Source: Centipeda flueggei ATCC 43531 (GTDB lineage Bacteria; Bacillota; Negativicutes; Selenomonadales; Selenomonadaceae). From it: a DNA stretch of 64,000 nucleotides. The notes under the pieces are model-generated. The model was not told where the DNA came from, did no database searches, and saw only the letters and a program-made list of their open reading frames with translations. A program made the translations under genes and the position numbers. Numbering within the stretch: position 1 is the stretch's first letter; every line of letters begins with the position of its first letter. Positions 9,262-17,279 of the stretch are shown here, in pieces. The stretch covers positions 426,532 through 490,531 of the forward strand of contig NZ_GG694006.1 in the NCBI RefSeq assembly GCF_000160695.1, written 5' to 3'.

Positions 9262-9858
9262 TCACAGCGGCACAACAGTACAGAGCCCGAGCACAGACTC
9301 CACCGACCGTCCCATCCTGCGCTCGAATTCTGCTTTCATCGCAAACAGCTTCCGCCAGCGCGGCATCGAAGTATGATCTACGCCATAGCGGAGCATGATA
9401 TCCATCATACGCCGTTCAATCGCCACAATCCCCTCATGGGTCGCCATCGCGTCGCAAAGCTGAATGAGCTGATCATACAGTGTATAGGTTCGCTTCTGCA
9501 GAAAATGATCCAAAAACGCATAATCCTCATCGCTCAGATCCCATCCTCCGTTAACGCCCGTGATGTCCTGCACGGGAAAAGAATGCGTCAGGCATATCTC
9601 TGCAGCCTCTGCATCGCCCTCTGCCAGCAGAAAGCGATAGCCTAGGATCACATGATTCATGCCCATCTCGCCAAATCTGCGTCCAATATCGTGCAGAGCG
9701 CCAAGAACAAAGGCACGTTCTGCATCCAGTTCTTCGATATGGACAGCGATACGCTCCGCCGCCGTTCCTACGGCAAGCGAATGGAAAATCCATCCGCCAT
9801 TGTTAAGAGTACGCGCTTGATCCAGATGGCACAAAGCGTCCCTGCGTGAGATTTTCAC
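9262..9858 (-). CDS. HD-domain hydrolase-like protein
   Basis: 198-aa protein with an HD-type metal site: a His at about residue 26 (WIFHSLAV) and GALHDIGRRFG around residues 52-62, plus later conserved His (THSFP). HD proteins are phosphohydrolases of nucleotides or related compounds; the substrate is unknown. Start GTG 9858 follows AAGAGGT; a further upstream GTG at 9876 is also in frame. It sits at the head of the sugar-nucleotide genes, directly after an inverted-repeat element. Association with a glycan cluster could mean removal of an inhibitory nucleotide sugar by-product, but nothing in the sequence proves that. Confidence 0.75.
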   Translation of the reverse strand: MKISRRDALCHLDQARTLNNGGWIFHSLAVGTAAERIAVHIEELDAERAFVLGALHDIGRRFGEMGMNHVILGYRFLLAEGDAEAAEICLTHSFPVQDITGVNGGWDLSDEDYAFLDHFLQKRTYTLYDQLIQLCDAMATHEGIVAIERRMMDIMLRYGVDHTSMPRWRKLFAMKAEFERRMGRSVESVLGLCTVVPL

Positions 9859-9883
9859 ATTTGACCTCTTCCGCACACAATGA

Positions 9884-10046
9884 TGGAATCACTGATAAAA
9901 TGCGGTTGCCAGATTGGCGTAGATTTTTTGTCCGATTAAGGCAGCAAACCGGACGCAGGGCAGAGGCTATGTGGAGGATTTGCTAACGATAAGCGGGCGA
10001 AAAAGATGCGTCAAGATGGTTGTTCCGAATTTATCAGTGCTTCCTT
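9884..10046. repeat. MITE-like element, copy A
   Basis: About 163 bp with imperfect terminal inverted repeats: GGAATCACTGATAAAAT on one side and TTATCAGTGCTTCCTTAT on the other. It matches a second element at 63607-63774 read in the opposite orientation, including the internal blocks CATCTTGACGCATCTT, ATCCTCCACA and CGCCAATCTG. The end near the HD gene has lost the outer TTAA-type bases. It contains no ORF of note and lies between the FkbM stop (10051) and the HD start (9858). No target duplication is clear. Confidence 0.75.
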
Positions 10047-10050
10047 ATAT

Positions 10051-11115
10051 TCAAACTGCATAAAATACAGACTCTCCGCTCGTCACACTGTGATGACGGA
10101 AATAGAAGCGATATCCGCCATAAAACGACTGAATCAACAGCGGTATACGAATATAATCTTCAAGGCTGTGATAAACGCAGACGGCAAGTTTTGGATGAGA
10201 CTCACGGATTGTCCGCTCTGCCCCATGGAGAGCATTGTACTCTGCCCCCTCGATATCCATCTTAATCAGTGTCGGCGCTTCGGTCATCACTGCATCGAGC
10301 GGCATTGCCGTGATCTGCGCCCCATCTCCGTCTCCCTCAATCCCCAAACGAGAAGCAGAGGGGGTTGCCTGATTTCCTGAAAACGAGAGCCGCTCCTCCA
10401 CATTCCAAAGAGCATAGGGATAGAGGGAGACCTGCGGAAGATCCACATATTTTTTCTTGAGCAGCTCACAGCTCTTCCCATCCGGCTCAAATGCATGCAC
10501 GCGGACTTTTGGATTCATGGCGAGTGCCTTGTCGATCTCCTCACCGCCGCATACGCCCGCATCCACAAACACCTCGTCATCACGAAGCGTCGGAATCACA
10601 TCGTTGGCAAAGTACTGATTGGCATCAACAAGCGAGAAATCCACCGGCCGACCATGAACCATATTATCAATCAGGCTGCGATAGAGTCGGCGTGATTTCT
10701 CATCGGCAAATGAGGCACAGATTGTATCAATATCCTGCTCATGCTCCGCAAAGTAACATGACGCATCCATCTGAACAGCAGATCGTATATCCGCCTTTAC
10801 TTCCTGCTTCTCCAACTGAGAGATGATTTGCAGCAGATTGATGCCGGTGACCCCAACAATGATAACAAGAGGCTGATCCGTCAAATAATACCGGCGGCAA
10901 AGCTCGAAGATTTGCTCAGATGACTGTACTTCGATTCCGTCAATCGTTGTGCCCTGCTTACTTTCTGCGTTATCACAGTAATAAAGCGGTTTCTGCAGCA
11001 TGTTCCGCTCTGCGCAGTATCTCCGATAAAATGCGCGCGCCACACGCCCTGTCCCCCAGAGCACATAGTCCCTCCCGCACAGCTCAGCAAAGACATTCGT
11101 TCTTTCAGCACACAT
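10051..11115 (-). CDS. FkbM family methyltransferase
   Basis: 354-aa protein. The N-terminal part (VLWGTGRVARAFYRRY) has a Rossmann-like glycine motif; the C-terminal half is an FkbM methyltransferase with VFVDAGVCGGEE, HAFEPDG and LIKMDIEGAEYNAL, the diagnostic FkbM strand. Such enzymes O-methylate sugars or polyketides. The ATG at 11115 has GAGGAG 8 nt upstream. It resembles the gene at 14520-15671 in architecture; the two share the pattern KMDIEG near residues 280-300 and an HPxLAVCVYH motif, suggesting paralogues. It starts 12 nt after the truncated radical SAM remnant. Confidence 0.87.
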   Translation of the reverse strand: MCAERTNVFAELCGRDYVLWGTGRVARAFYRRYCAERNMLQKPLYYCDNAESKQGTTIDGIEVQSSEQIFELCRRYYLTDQPLVIIVGVTGINLLQIISQLEKQEVKADIRSAVQMDASCYFAEHEQDIDTICASFADEKSRRLYRSLIDNMVHGRPVDFSLVDANQYFANDVIPTLRDDEVFVDAGVCGGEEIDKALAMNPKVRVHAFEPDGKSCELLKKKYVDLPQVSLYPYALWNVEERLSFSGNQATPSASRLGIEGDGDGAQITAMPLDAVMTEAPTLIKMDIEGAEYNALHGAERTIRESHPKLAVCVYHSLEDYIRIPLLIQSFYGGYRFYFRHHSVTSGESVFYAV

Positions 11116-11127
11116 GCGTCTCACTCC

Positions 11128-11400
11128 TCAGTGGGTTGAATCAGATCCAATATATTGATGATATAGAACCATTCCTATGTTGTACTTCTTGAGATATGCC
11201 TGCACCGTCTCGGCAACATTCCCCTCCTCATGGTTCATGTTGACCGTATATACTCTCAGCCCTGCCGTCTTCATACAGGAGGATGCATAAGGGATACTCA
11301 GCGGGAACTGATACCATTCACCGACTTTGTCAACGAAACGCGGCATTACCAGTATATAATTCAACAAAAGTGCCCTCAAATAGATTATCAGCGGATTCAC
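11128..11400 (-). pseudogene. Truncated B12-binding radical SAM protein, N-terminal remnant
   Basis: A 90-codon frame starting at GTG 11400 with AGGAG upstream. The text (YQFPLSIPYASSCMKTAG, then RVYTVNMNHEEGN) resembles the N-terminal B12-binding domain of cobalamin-dependent radical SAM enzymes, which are normally several hundred residues long. The radical SAM domain is missing: the frame stops after a short DSTH tail and the FkbM gene follows directly. I read it as a remnant left by a deletion, possibly still translated. It could also be a small stand-alone protein; without alignment I cannot exclude that. Confidence 0.55.
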
Positions 11401-11412
11401 CCGAAATATCTC

Positions 11413-12423
11413 CTACGCAATCACACCGCGTGCCAACAGAGCCGCAACATCCGCATCAAGGATATCTTCCTCAAACATGGCATACTGATATTGTTGGCAT
11501 TTTGCACAAATTGGATACTGCCCTTTATGAAATTCCAGTTGTGCGCGGCGAAACAGTTCCATCTTTTTCCCTTGCCAGATCGACCGCATGGATTCTTTGG
11601 AAAGGTCACCAAGAATATAGGGCGTTTCCATCGAACAGCAGGGCACGATCATTCCATCAGGGTTCAGCTGCATCATATAGAAAGGCTGCGGACAGACAGC
11701 GGCGTGTCCAACGGCAGCGCCGTTCTGCGTCACGTCCGCAGTGCCGCCAAGACTGTCATAATCAATCTGTGATACGGCGGGGATAAGATGCTCCACGGCA
11801 ATGAAGTCAGAAATGTCCCCAAATGTATCCAGAAAAGTCTGCTCCTCCCCCTCTTTCAGGGCACAGTCAATAATCTTTATATAGACCTTTGACGATTGAC
11901 GATGCTCATAAAAAAAACGAATCTGCTCAACGAGTGTACGAAAAATACCGCTGCGTCGTGTATGTGCGTATGCCGCATCATCAAGTCCTTGTATTGATAT
12001 ACGAATGCGTCCAATCCGTGCTGCAATAAGCGCACGCGAAAGTTCCTCCGTAAGGGCAAGCCCGTTCGTCACGATATCGATGGTATCGGCAACACCACGC
12101 TCTGCGGCATAGGCAACCATATCGGCGATACGTGGATGAAGCAGCGGCTCACCTGTCCCGGCAAAACGGAGCATCTTCAATGGATGCGGGAACTCCATCA
12201 GCCCGTCAATACATTTCCGATAGATTTCGTCATCCAACACAGCCTTGCCCGCAACAAATCCGCGCTGTTCCGTCGGAACAGAGTGAATGCAGTACGCACA
12301 GGCAAGATTGCATCCGTAGATGGGAAATATTTGCACAGAAAAAGGCGTGGAAAGCGGCAGCACGTCAGCGAGACGAGTGCGTTTTCCTCCCGGAGTCTGT
12401 CCGTCAATGCGCTGTGCTTTCAT
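11413..12423 (-). CDS. Radical SAM/SPASM protein (array member 3)
   Basis: 336-aa radical SAM enzyme. The AdoMet iron-sulfur motif CX3CX2C is at Cys38, Cys42 and Cys45, the GTGEP glycine motif follows around residue 90, and the C-terminal third carries further cysteines (VCPQPFY, VPCC, CAKC) in the pattern of a SPASM auxiliary cluster domain. The N-terminus shares LADVLPLSTPF with the two upstream genes. The ATG at 12423 overlaps the stop of the preceding radical SAM gene (ATGA), with GGAGG upstream. SPASM enzymes modify peptides, sugars or other small molecules; the glycan setting favours a sugar or lipid-linked substrate, but that is inference. Confidence 0.85.
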   Translation of the reverse strand: MKAQRIDGQTPGGKRTRLADVLPLSTPFSVQIFPIYGCNLACAYCIHSVPTEQRGFVAGKAVLDDEIYRKCIDGLMEFPHPLKMLRFAGTGEPLLHPRIADMVAYAAERGVADTIDIVTNGLALTEELSRALIAARIGRIRISIQGLDDAAYAHTRRSGIFRTLVEQIRFFYEHRQSSKVYIKIIDCALKEGEEQTFLDTFGDISDFIAVEHLIPAVSQIDYDSLGGTADVTQNGAAVGHAAVCPQPFYMMQLNPDGMIVPCCSMETPYILGDLSKESMRSIWQGKKMELFRRAQLEFHKGQYPICAKCQQYQYAMFEEDILDADVAALLARGVIA

Positions 12424-13439
12424 CGATGCACCTCCGCGAGACGTGACAAAATCCCCTGTGCCGCATCATCAAGATGATCCTCCGGATGTGCTACGTCATT
12501 CGGCGCACAGCAGTTTGCACAGCGTATATTCTCACTGCGACGGCCTTCCAGCTGCATCCGCCAAAACTCATGCATCTTTTCACCATGCCACATATCCAGA
12601 ATATGACCATGATGAACGTTGCCGAGTACAATGGGCTTATAAATGGTGTCGCACGGCTCGACATCACCATTCGGAAAAACTCCGAGCATGTAGAATGCAA
12701 GCGGGCATACCTGATAAATACGATCGGTCTTAACGCCGTTGCGGTCAGTCTCGATCACCATATCCTTTGTCATCTCAACACCATCATAGGCGGGCAGCAT
12801 GTGCTCGATGTACATCCGATCGGTACAGTCGCTAAAAAGGCGATAAAACTGCTCCTCTTCCCCCTCATCCAGGGCAACATCCATCACCTTGAGGAAGAGA
12901 TTGGTCTGTTTCTTATGTGCATAAAAATAGCGAATGTTTTCGACAAATTCATCAAAATCTACCTTTGCCCGACAGATATCCTCATATTTTTTTGAGGAGA
13001 GTCCCTGCAAAGAAACACGCAGCGTATCCAGCCCCGCATCGATCAGTGCATCAGAAAGAGTCGGGCGAAGCAGCGATGCATTCGAGATAATCTCAATGCG
13101 CTCAGCGACATTCTTCTCCTTGGCGATGCGCACCATATCGGCAATGTGAGGATTCAGCAGCGGTTCCCCTTGCCCCGTGAGCGAGAGCATTTTGAGCTTC
13201 TGCGGGAACTCGGCAAGCTGTTCGATGGTCTTCTCATAGGTCTCCATCGTCATGTGCTCAGGTGTGAAGTCATACTGTTTCTTCATCTCAGTGAAGCCGA
13301 GCGAATGGCCGCAGTAGGCGCATTTGAAGTTGCAGAAAGTCGTTGGAAAGACAAATGCACTGTATGGCGTCGCAAGGGGGAGCACTGAGGCAAGCTGGAC
13401 ACGGTCTGTCCCGTAGATGGGTTTAATCTCTGATGCCAT
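12420..13439 (-). CDS. Radical SAM/SPASM protein (array member 2)
   Basis: 339-aa radical SAM enzyme with CX3CX2C at Cys36, Cys40 and Cys43 (CNFKCAYC), a GQGEP motif, and a SPASM-like C-terminus (VCPLAFY, EPCDTIY, CANCCAPND). It is the middle gene of three tandem paralogues; the shared N-terminal LASVLPLATPY and the conserved Q-G-L stretch after the second glycine motif support duplication. The ATG at 13439 follows GGGAGGAGG. It ends in a 4-nt overlap with array member 3. Confidence 0.86.
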   Translation of the reverse strand: MASEIKPIYGTDRVQLASVLPLATPYSAFVFPTTFCNFKCAYCGHSLGFTEMKKQYDFTPEHMTMETYEKTIEQLAEFPQKLKMLSLTGQGEPLLNPHIADMVRIAKEKNVAERIEIISNASLLRPTLSDALIDAGLDTLRVSLQGLSSKKYEDICRAKVDFDEFVENIRYFYAHKKQTNLFLKVMDVALDEGEEEQFYRLFSDCTDRMYIEHMLPAYDGVEMTKDMVIETDRNGVKTDRIYQVCPLAFYMLGVFPNGDVEPCDTIYKPIVLGNVHHGHILDMWHGEKMHEFWRMQLEGRRSENIRCANCCAPNDVAHPEDHLDDAAQGILSRLAEVHR

Positions 13440-13451
13440 AACTCCTCCTCC

Positions 13452-14480
13452 CTAGTCTTCAAAGAGCGGCAGCAGACGTTCTGCATCGTCATCCAGCTGT
13501 TCCATCGGATTGTTGATCGCATTAAAGCATGTACACGTTGCACAGTCCGGAATTTGATCCTTCTCTTTCTTCAGCATCTTGCGCAGAAATCCCCTGCGTC
13601 GGCTGCCGTTCCAAATCTCCACGAGGGTATGCTCTTTCGCATTTCCCATGGAGAGATTCCTGCCAAGCCCCGGGACAGGACAAGGAAAGATATCTCCCTC
13701 GCAGCCGATCTGCATAAAGTAGAAGGACTGAGCACAGACCTTACGATTTACGTCAAGCTCTTCTCCATAGAAATTCTTTGTGCCGTCAACAATCTCACGC
13801 AGTCCATCCATCTGCTGCTGCATGACAACGAGATGCTCAATGTAGATGCGATCGGCAAAGGGGCTGAAAATCCGGAAAAATTTCTCCTCGTTTTCCTTCG
13901 TTTTGAGCGTCGCGTCAATCGCCTTGATGTAGATTTGTACGTTTCCCTTATGTTCGTAAAGATATTTCAAATTCTCCAAATAATGGTCAAAGTCAATACG
14001 GACACCGCAAGTTTCCTGATAGCCCTCGGCGTCCAGTCCCTGCACAGAGATATTGATATTTGTGATGCCTGCTTCTACAAGTGCTTTACTTTTCTCCGGT
14101 GTCAGAAGGAGCCCGTTGGTGATGACCTCGACGCGTCCGGCAATCCCCGCCTCTACTGCCATCCGCACATAGTCCGGCAGACGCGGATTCATCAGCGGCT
14201 CACCGAGTCCTGAGAATACGATTCGTTTGATTCCCCCCTGCGGAAATGCTTTCAGATCATGGATGATCTTCTCAAAAAAGCCCTCGTCAATGTGCTGCAT
14301 ACGATGTCCGAGTGCGCGGAACTCCCCATCCGCCTCATCACGTGTGGAGTGAATGCAGTAGAAGCATTTGAAATTGCAATATTTCGTCTGCTCAATATAG
14401 ACGGTAAACGGAGCGGCGAGCGGGATGATCTCCGCAAGCTTCTTCCTCTTCGTATCATAGTTTGGCTTAATCTCTGCCAT
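13452..14480 (-). CDS. Radical SAM/SPASM protein (array member 1)
   Basis: 342-aa radical SAM enzyme with CX3CX2C at Cys35, Cys39 and Cys42 (CNFKCFYC), GLGEP, and SPASM-type cysteines (VCAQSFYF, IFPCPVPG, DCATCTC). First of three tandem paralogues, preceded by an FkbM methyltransferase and followed 12 nt later by array member 2. The three genes have diverged strongly enough that simple redundancy is unlikely; each may act on a different position or substrate. The ATG at 14480 has AGGAGAG 9-10 nt upstream. Confidence 0.86.
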   Translation of the reverse strand: MAEIKPNYDTKRKKLAEIIPLAAPFTVYIEQTKYCNFKCFYCIHSTRDEADGEFRALGHRMQHIDEGFFEKIIHDLKAFPQGGIKRIVFSGLGEPLMNPRLPDYVRMAVEAGIAGRVEVITNGLLLTPEKSKALVEAGITNINISVQGLDAEGYQETCGVRIDFDHYLENLKYLYEHKGNVQIYIKAIDATLKTKENEEKFFRIFSPFADRIYIEHLVVMQQQMDGLREIVDGTKNFYGEELDVNRKVCAQSFYFMQIGCEGDIFPCPVPGLGRNLSMGNAKEHTLVEIWNGSRRRGFLRKMLKKEKDQIPDCATCTCFNAINNPMEQLDDDAERLLPLFED

Positions 14481-14519
14481 TACTCTTCTCTCTCCTAGCG
14501 GCGATCCTTCGCCACGTGG

Positions 14520-15671
14520 TCATGGAACGGCATACACGACCGTTTCCAGCCCCATAAATTGATAGTTGCGGATATAAATGCGATATCCGTCATACAGCGA
14601 CTTGATCTGCAGAGGGATCTCCCACAGATGCGAAATATCGTGATAAACACATACGGCAAGCTGCGGATGATACTGACGGATGAGTCCTGTTGCTCCTGCA
14701 AGTGCCAGTGGCTCCATCCCCTCGATATCCATCTTGATCATCGTCGGTGCGAAGCCGTGCAGTACACCGTCAAGCGGTACGCATTGAAGTATCGCCGTCC
14801 CGGATGGATCTGCTTTCGCAGCCGATCGCCCATCCGACGTCTCAGTGAAGTGCAGCTGCTCATAACAATCCGATACCCCCAGCGGAAGAATATATGACTC
14901 AGGAATATCATCTCGCTGCTGAACAAAGGACTGAATCCCCGCACAAAGATCACTCTGCGGCTCAAATGCAGCATACGCCTCAATTCTCCTGCCGTGATGA
15001 AGCAGACTTCGCAGAGTATCACCATCGTAGGCACCGCAGTCGATCAGGCGCCGATAGTCCATCTGTTCCGGGACATCTTCCGCAAGATACTGCCCTTCAA
15101 GAGGAAGAGGCACAGGAAATCGTGTGACATCACCTGCACGATATGCCATGAGGACGGCGAGAAAAAACGCCCGCTCCTCTTCCGTCGAGAACAGTTCGTA
15201 TGCTGCCCTTATCTGCTGTTCATCACGTGCGAGATTGGCAGAATCATAAGATCCGATAAACAGATGAGACAGAAAGGATTGACTTTCGATGGTCTGCCAG
15301 TTGATTTCATGGAGGGCATATATATGACGAAACCCCTCCTCCTGTAGGCAGTGCCGTATCATGGCATCCTGTGTCCGTCCGAACAGTCCTGCCAAGATGA
15401 CAACCGCATCCTCATGGAAAGGCTCCAGTTCCTTTGCTGTCGGAATAAAAGCCGATACAGGCGTGCTGCAAGCAGCAGCATTCCGATCAATAAAGCAGCT
15501 CGGCTGCACACCATTTTCCATGAGACACGCATACAGCTTTCTGCCAAGATTGCCCGCCCCATAGAGCAGTATCTTGGATTCTTTCCATGCAGAAAATCCG
15601 CCAACACAGCCGGCTCTTGGCTTCTCCGCAAAGAAGCGGTTCAAGGACTCACTGTCTCCAAAATGCTTCAT
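14520..15671 (-). CDS. FkbM family methyltransferase with N-terminal nucleotide-binding-like domain
   Basis: 383-aa protein. Residues around 30-50 (KILLYGAGNLGRKLYA) form a Rossmann-type glycine loop, as found in small dehydrogenase-like domains attached to glycan enzymes. The C-terminal half is FkbM-type with RLIDCGAYDGD, YAAFEPQ and MIKMDIEGMEPLAL. The ATG at 15671 overlaps the upstream GT2 stop (ATGA) and has GAGGAA upstream. It probably methylates a sugar hydroxyl on the glycan made by this island. Its partner at 10051-11115 has the same layout, so the two may be duplicates with different site preference. Confidence 0.86.
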   Translation of the reverse strand: MKHFGDSESLNRFFAEKPRAGCVGGFSAWKESKILLYGAGNLGRKLYACLMENGVQPSCFIDRNAAACSTPVSAFIPTAKELEPFHEDAVVILAGLFGRTQDAMIRHCLQEEGFRHIYALHEINWQTIESQSFLSHLFIGSYDSANLARDEQQIRAAYELFSTEEERAFFLAVLMAYRAGDVTRFPVPLPLEGQYLAEDVPEQMDYRRLIDCGAYDGDTLRSLLHHGRRIEAYAAFEPQSDLCAGIQSFVQQRDDIPESYILPLGVSDCYEQLHFTETSDGRSAAKADPSGTAILQCVPLDGVLHGFAPTMIKMDIEGMEPLALAGATGLIRQYHPQLAVCVYHDISHLWEIPLQIKSLYDGYRIYIRNYQFMGLETVVYAVP

Positions 15672-17233
15672 TGCGTTTTCCTCAGCAGAATGACATATTT
15701 CGTCATTAATGTATCAAACCGCTCTTCCGAATACAGTGCCCTCATGTGTGCATCCGTATGATATTCCTCTATCGATGCCAGTTGATCAAAGAAAGCCTGT
15801 TTCACCTCGGCAGGAAATTCCATATAGGGAAACAGACGAATCTCATAGTTCATCTGCTCCAACAGGGGAATCAATGCATCCACGTGCCATGAAACTTTTG
15901 GGGGCGTGTCCCTTAGTGCATTTGCGATTTCCTGCAGATCCTCCGACACATCGTAATACCTGACTTTTAATGCCAAAACACCGCCATCGGAAAGCAGATC
16001 AGTAAGATCTTGTATCAGTGCAATTGGATTCTCATAGGTATCCGGAAATTCTCCCAGAATAATGGCATCATATGGATGTCCGCCTGCTTTGTTCTTCACA
16101 CGATCCGCATCGCCGCAGAATGCTTCCCCTTCGCAGACAAAATACAGATCCTGCCAATACTTTGGCGTGGTTGTATAGGCAGCTAAGGAAGTATCCGCTA
16201 TTCCTCGCGAACGCAGCATATTCTTCACTTCGAGAAGCGGAGTGCCGCACCGCACATCAACCCCTAGTATGTGTGGAGAATTCTGTCGAAGCAGCTCCGA
16301 CTCATGAAGGAGTACATCCAGCATAGACTCTTCATAATTAACTACATCAGACCAAGCGTCAATCCCACAATACTTTTGCTGAAATAGTCTGCGCCCTTTC
16401 GCCAGATCTTCTGCCTGCTTCACAGGATCAGCACCGACAACAGTACTCCCCTCATGATGAACAAACACATCCCCGCAGAGCACGTTGCGGTAGCCAAGCC
16501 GACGATAGGCAAACGAAATATCATCATCGGCAAAATTATAGTAAAAGGCATAGTCTGCTTCATAAAATTCACGCAAAGATGCACGAATCATACAAACCGT
16601 CGGAATCAGACGTATACGGTCATACCATTTGGATGGATCGGATTGGTTGAACTGCGCCGCCTTTTTTTGCATATCTTCAAAATCAGTATACCCCAAATCC
16701 ACATCCTGAAAGTTTGATACATGATCCGACATGGGGACAATAAATCCAATACGTTCATCAGACTCCGCACAGATCAGCATGTTTTTCAGCCAGTTTTCGG
16801 TAACCAAAATATCATTCGGCACACCGACAAAATATTTTCCGCGTATAAAGCGTCCGCATGTCGCGTTTTTTGCACCAAAATACCCGTATAGAGCACCAAT
16901 ATTTTTTGTAATGCGATAAATGCGTTTTCTTGGGTGATCGAGACTTTTGAAATATTCAAAGGTCCCATCGGTCGATCCGTTATCCACTAAGATCAGCTCA
17001 TAATCAATATCCTTCGTATAGCGAAAAAGCGCCTCAATCGCTGGTTTTGTATAGTCCTCCAGATGATTGTATGCCTGGAAATAAATACTGACATAAGGAT
17101 CATCCGTTTCGGCGATCGTCTCCATATTCTTCTCACGGTTTGCATAGGGATTTAATACATCTCCATAAACGATAGGCTCTTTCTCATCCGAGTCTACAAT
17201 GCAAACCATACCATCGGCCGCAGCTGCTCTCAC
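15668..17233 (-). CDS. GT2 glycosyltransferase with C-terminal methyltransferase-like domain
   Basis: 521-aa protein. A GT2 domain spans roughly residues 40-290, with VSIYFQAYNH, LVDNGSTDGT and the acidic FADDDIS motif. The C-terminal ~200 residues contain strands such as DAIILGEF and LLSDGGVLALKV that look like the second half of a class I methyltransferase; a clear SAM glycine loop is not obvious, so this part may be inactive or a binding domain. The same arrangement recurs in the gene upstream. Start GTG 17233 follows GAGG at 5 nt. Confidence 0.78.
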   Translation of the reverse strand: MRAAAADGMVCIVDSDEKEPIVYGDVLNPYANREKNMETIAETDDPYVSIYFQAYNHLEDYTKPAIEALFRYTKDIDYELILVDNGSTDGTFEYFKSLDHPRKRIYRITKNIGALYGYFGAKNATCGRFIRGKYFVGVPNDILVTENWLKNMLICAESDERIGFIVPMSDHVSNFQDVDLGYTDFEDMQKKAAQFNQSDPSKWYDRIRLIPTVCMIRASLREFYEADYAFYYNFADDDISFAYRRLGYRNVLCGDVFVHHEGSTVVGADPVKQAEDLAKGRRLFQQKYCGIDAWSDVVNYEESMLDVLLHESELLRQNSPHILGVDVRCGTPLLEVKNMLRSRGIADTSLAAYTTTPKYWQDLYFVCEGEAFCGDADRVKNKAGGHPYDAIILGEFPDTYENPIALIQDLTDLLSDGGVLALKVRYYDVSEDLQEIANALRDTPPKVSWHVDALIPLLEQMNYEIRLFPYMEFPAEVKQAFFDQLASIEEYHTDAHMRALYSEERFDTLMTKYVILLRKTQ

Positions 17234-17279
17234 AGCGCCTCACACTCCCCTCGTATCCCTGACGCGTTTCACTTATACA

